From Dasyornis broadbenti (Eukaryota > Chordata > Aves > Passeriformes > Dasyornithidae), in contig VZRN01000696.1 of the NCBI GenBank assembly GCA_013397935.1, positions 431,798 through 495,797 on the forward strand: 64,000 nucleotides of DNA, in the 5' to 3' direction. The notes under the pieces were generated by a model. That model made no database searches, was not told where the DNA came from, and saw only the letters and a list, made by a program, of their open reading frames with translations. Shown here in pieces: positions 62,601 to 64,000 of this stretch (the first letter of the stretch is position 1; each line of letters starts with the position of its first letter). The translations under genes and the position numbers were made by a program.

Positions 62601-63569
62601 AGAAGACCGATCTGACAGAAAGATGAGAAGAAAGTATTTTAAATATTTTGTTAAAGAGTAAATAAATATGCATGTCAGTGTTACTATTAAATTTAAAAAA
62701 AAAAAAAGCCATATTCATGGTAGGAAGAGATCGGGCACAGAAAAAAACCAGGAACTGTTGTCATCCTTTCCCAGGCCATACAGACACAGCACTACTAAGG
62801 GTAGGAGAAGAGAATCACAGCTACCCTTGCCCAGAGAAGACAAATTTGTCAGATTTTATTGCATTATTGTAGTAGAAGTTAGCACATGAATGTGCCATAG
62901 GGAAGGTTGGGTCTCAAATGTAAGGTGCCATTTAAGCCACAGGATTCCAGTCTCACTATCTCCAGCACTCTCTGCTCATGGACCCCATGGCCTCCTTAGC
63001 TCCCGGGAATACTGCTGGACACTGTCTTGTCAAAGCAGGAAGCAGGGCGCCTGTCATGGAAAAGGCCACTGCCTAGAAGTTGCATACTGTAATAGCTGAA
63101 GATGAGCAGAGCCATAGGAAAGTAAAAACATCAGTCAGTTTCATATGTTTTGGCTGTTACTCTGGTTTCAAGCTTCACTACTCAGACATCAGTACTACTC
63201 TGCTTCTCACTATCACTCTCATTTTTAACAGTAGGTTTGAGAAAATTATCTTCCAGGCAGGTCATCTGAGAATTTTGTAAGTTTTCAAACCCCTCATTTG
63301 AGCCAAAAACTATTTAATAAACTAGACCACGAAACAGTGCATTCACCTGACTCAGTCTGAGAAAAAATTTTTACTCAACAGTTTATTTTACAATGGCACT
63401 TATTCATCAGTCCAGTTTCTCGTGAAGTCTCCAAACTGCTCAAATAGGAAGGACTCTCCTGCAGGCATAGCCCTCTTACTCTGGGGAGAAACCTCGCTGC
63501 AGTCCACCGTCAAATAAATAGGATCTACTGCCCGTTGGGCCAGAAGACCAAAGGAGCCAGGGAAAGCCT

Positions 63570-64000
63570 GAGCCGGGCAAGCTCGGCACCACCGGGCTGT
63601 TGGTCGGAGTCGACAGGGAAACAGCGACACAAACTTTTCCCTCCCTCAGGCCCAGCCTCCGTTCGCAGGATGCACACGGGAAGAAGGGCGCGGGTGACAC
63701 CTCACGCTTCTCCCAGGGACCCGAAACGCGGTTCGATCCCGGAGCCGGAGCACGGGCCGAGAGGGGCCTTGGGCCGTGGGGGGTCCCCGAGGGTCGCTCC
63801 CGCCCGCCCTATGCTGGCTTCGCGGCACCAACTAGGCGCGAGGCGCTGGGGAAGCCCCGGAGACAAGCGTGCCCGCCGCCCGTCCTGCTCGGGCCCGGCG
63901 GCGGCAGCGCAGAGGTCAGCGCGGCGGAGGCTCCGGGCGGCGCCCGCGCAACCCAGGCCCCACCGGCGGCGAAGCAGGCCGGGCTCAGCGGCGCCGTGGA
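63570..64000 (-). promoter_or_regulatory. RALGAPB: CpG-island promoter of RALGAPB
   Basis: The last 430 bases are strikingly GC-rich and dense in CG dinucleotides, unlike the AT-rich introns to the left. The island sits directly upstream of the first RALGAPB intron in transcription order, so it is the expected CpG-island promoter of this housekeeping-type gene. No TATA box is evident, as is usual for such promoters. The island runs off the right edge, so the transcription start may lie outside the window. A divergent gene on the plus strand beyond 64,000 cannot be excluded. Confidence 0.75.
63706..64000 (-). other. RALGAPB: Candidate non-coding exon 1 (5'UTR), 5' end not resolved
   Basis: Exon 2 opens with an acceptor 30 bases before the ATG, so an upstream non-coding exon must exist. 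Within the CpG island the best sense-strand donor I see is AGAAGC followed by GTGAGG, which would end exon 1 at 63,706. Another possible donor is GTGGGG at about 63,963. The choice is uncertain, and the exon's 5' end may lie past the window edge. A 5' EST or CAGE tag would settle it. Confidence 0.3.

Larger units (their letters stand above)
57391..63705 (-). other. RALGAPB: Intron 1 (approximate right boundary)
   Basis: This is about 6.3 kb between the CpG island and the first coding exon. It holds a CA microsatellite (58,111-58,144), a second short CA run followed by an A/C-only tract (59,490-59,629), and otherwise AT-rich unique-looking sequence. A somewhat GC-richer patch at 58,430-58,760 has no recognisable coding content. 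Short open frames on both strands here look like chance. The acceptor is preceded by an excellent pyrimidine tract of ten T followed by CCTTGCCCCCCAG. Confidence 0.6.

Overview
The window is vertebrate nuclear DNA, most likely from a bird and plausibly a songbird. The introns carry several 3'-truncated fragments that read like CR1 retroposons, the commonest avian repeat. Repeat density is low, introns are short, and a GC-rich CpG island lies at the right edge. No prokaryotic, CRISPR or phage-like content was seen.

Almost the whole window is one minus-strand gene, RALGAPB, the non-catalytic beta subunit of the Ral GTPase-activating protein (RalGAP) complex. From right to left it holds a CpG-island promoter with a probable non-coding exon 1 (about 63,570-64,000) and an intron of about 6 kb. 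The ATG is at 57,358-57,360 in exon 2. Twenty-nine coding exons follow, ending with the stop codon at 7,857-7,859. The splice sites were placed by hand. Every intron is GT-AG, every junction keeps frame, and the joined CDS is 4,488 bases (1,495 codons plus a stop in total 1,496), giving a 1,495-residue protein. This is within one residue of the mammalian protein as I remember it. No frameshift or internal stop was found, so the gene looks intact.

The protein reads as a long helical N-terminal and middle region with two Ser/Pro/Thr-rich linkers (exons 8-9 and 15). A C-terminal Rap/RanGAP-like domain is encoded by exons 23-29, followed by a basic tail in exon 30. The GAP-like domain lacks the catalytic Asn motif expected in active members, as known for the beta subunit, which works by pairing with RalGAP alpha1 or alpha2.

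Introns hold five CR1-like fragments, two LTR-like segments, a few microsatellites and a compact run of four hairpins. Left of the stop codon is the 3'UTR, with several AATAAA candidates; the most distal convincing one is near 4,090. The remaining 4 kb at the left edge is GC-rich intergenic DNA with no recognisable gene. It is interrupted by a 500-base AT-rich block dense in homeodomain- and POU-type sites, which is a candidate regulatory element.
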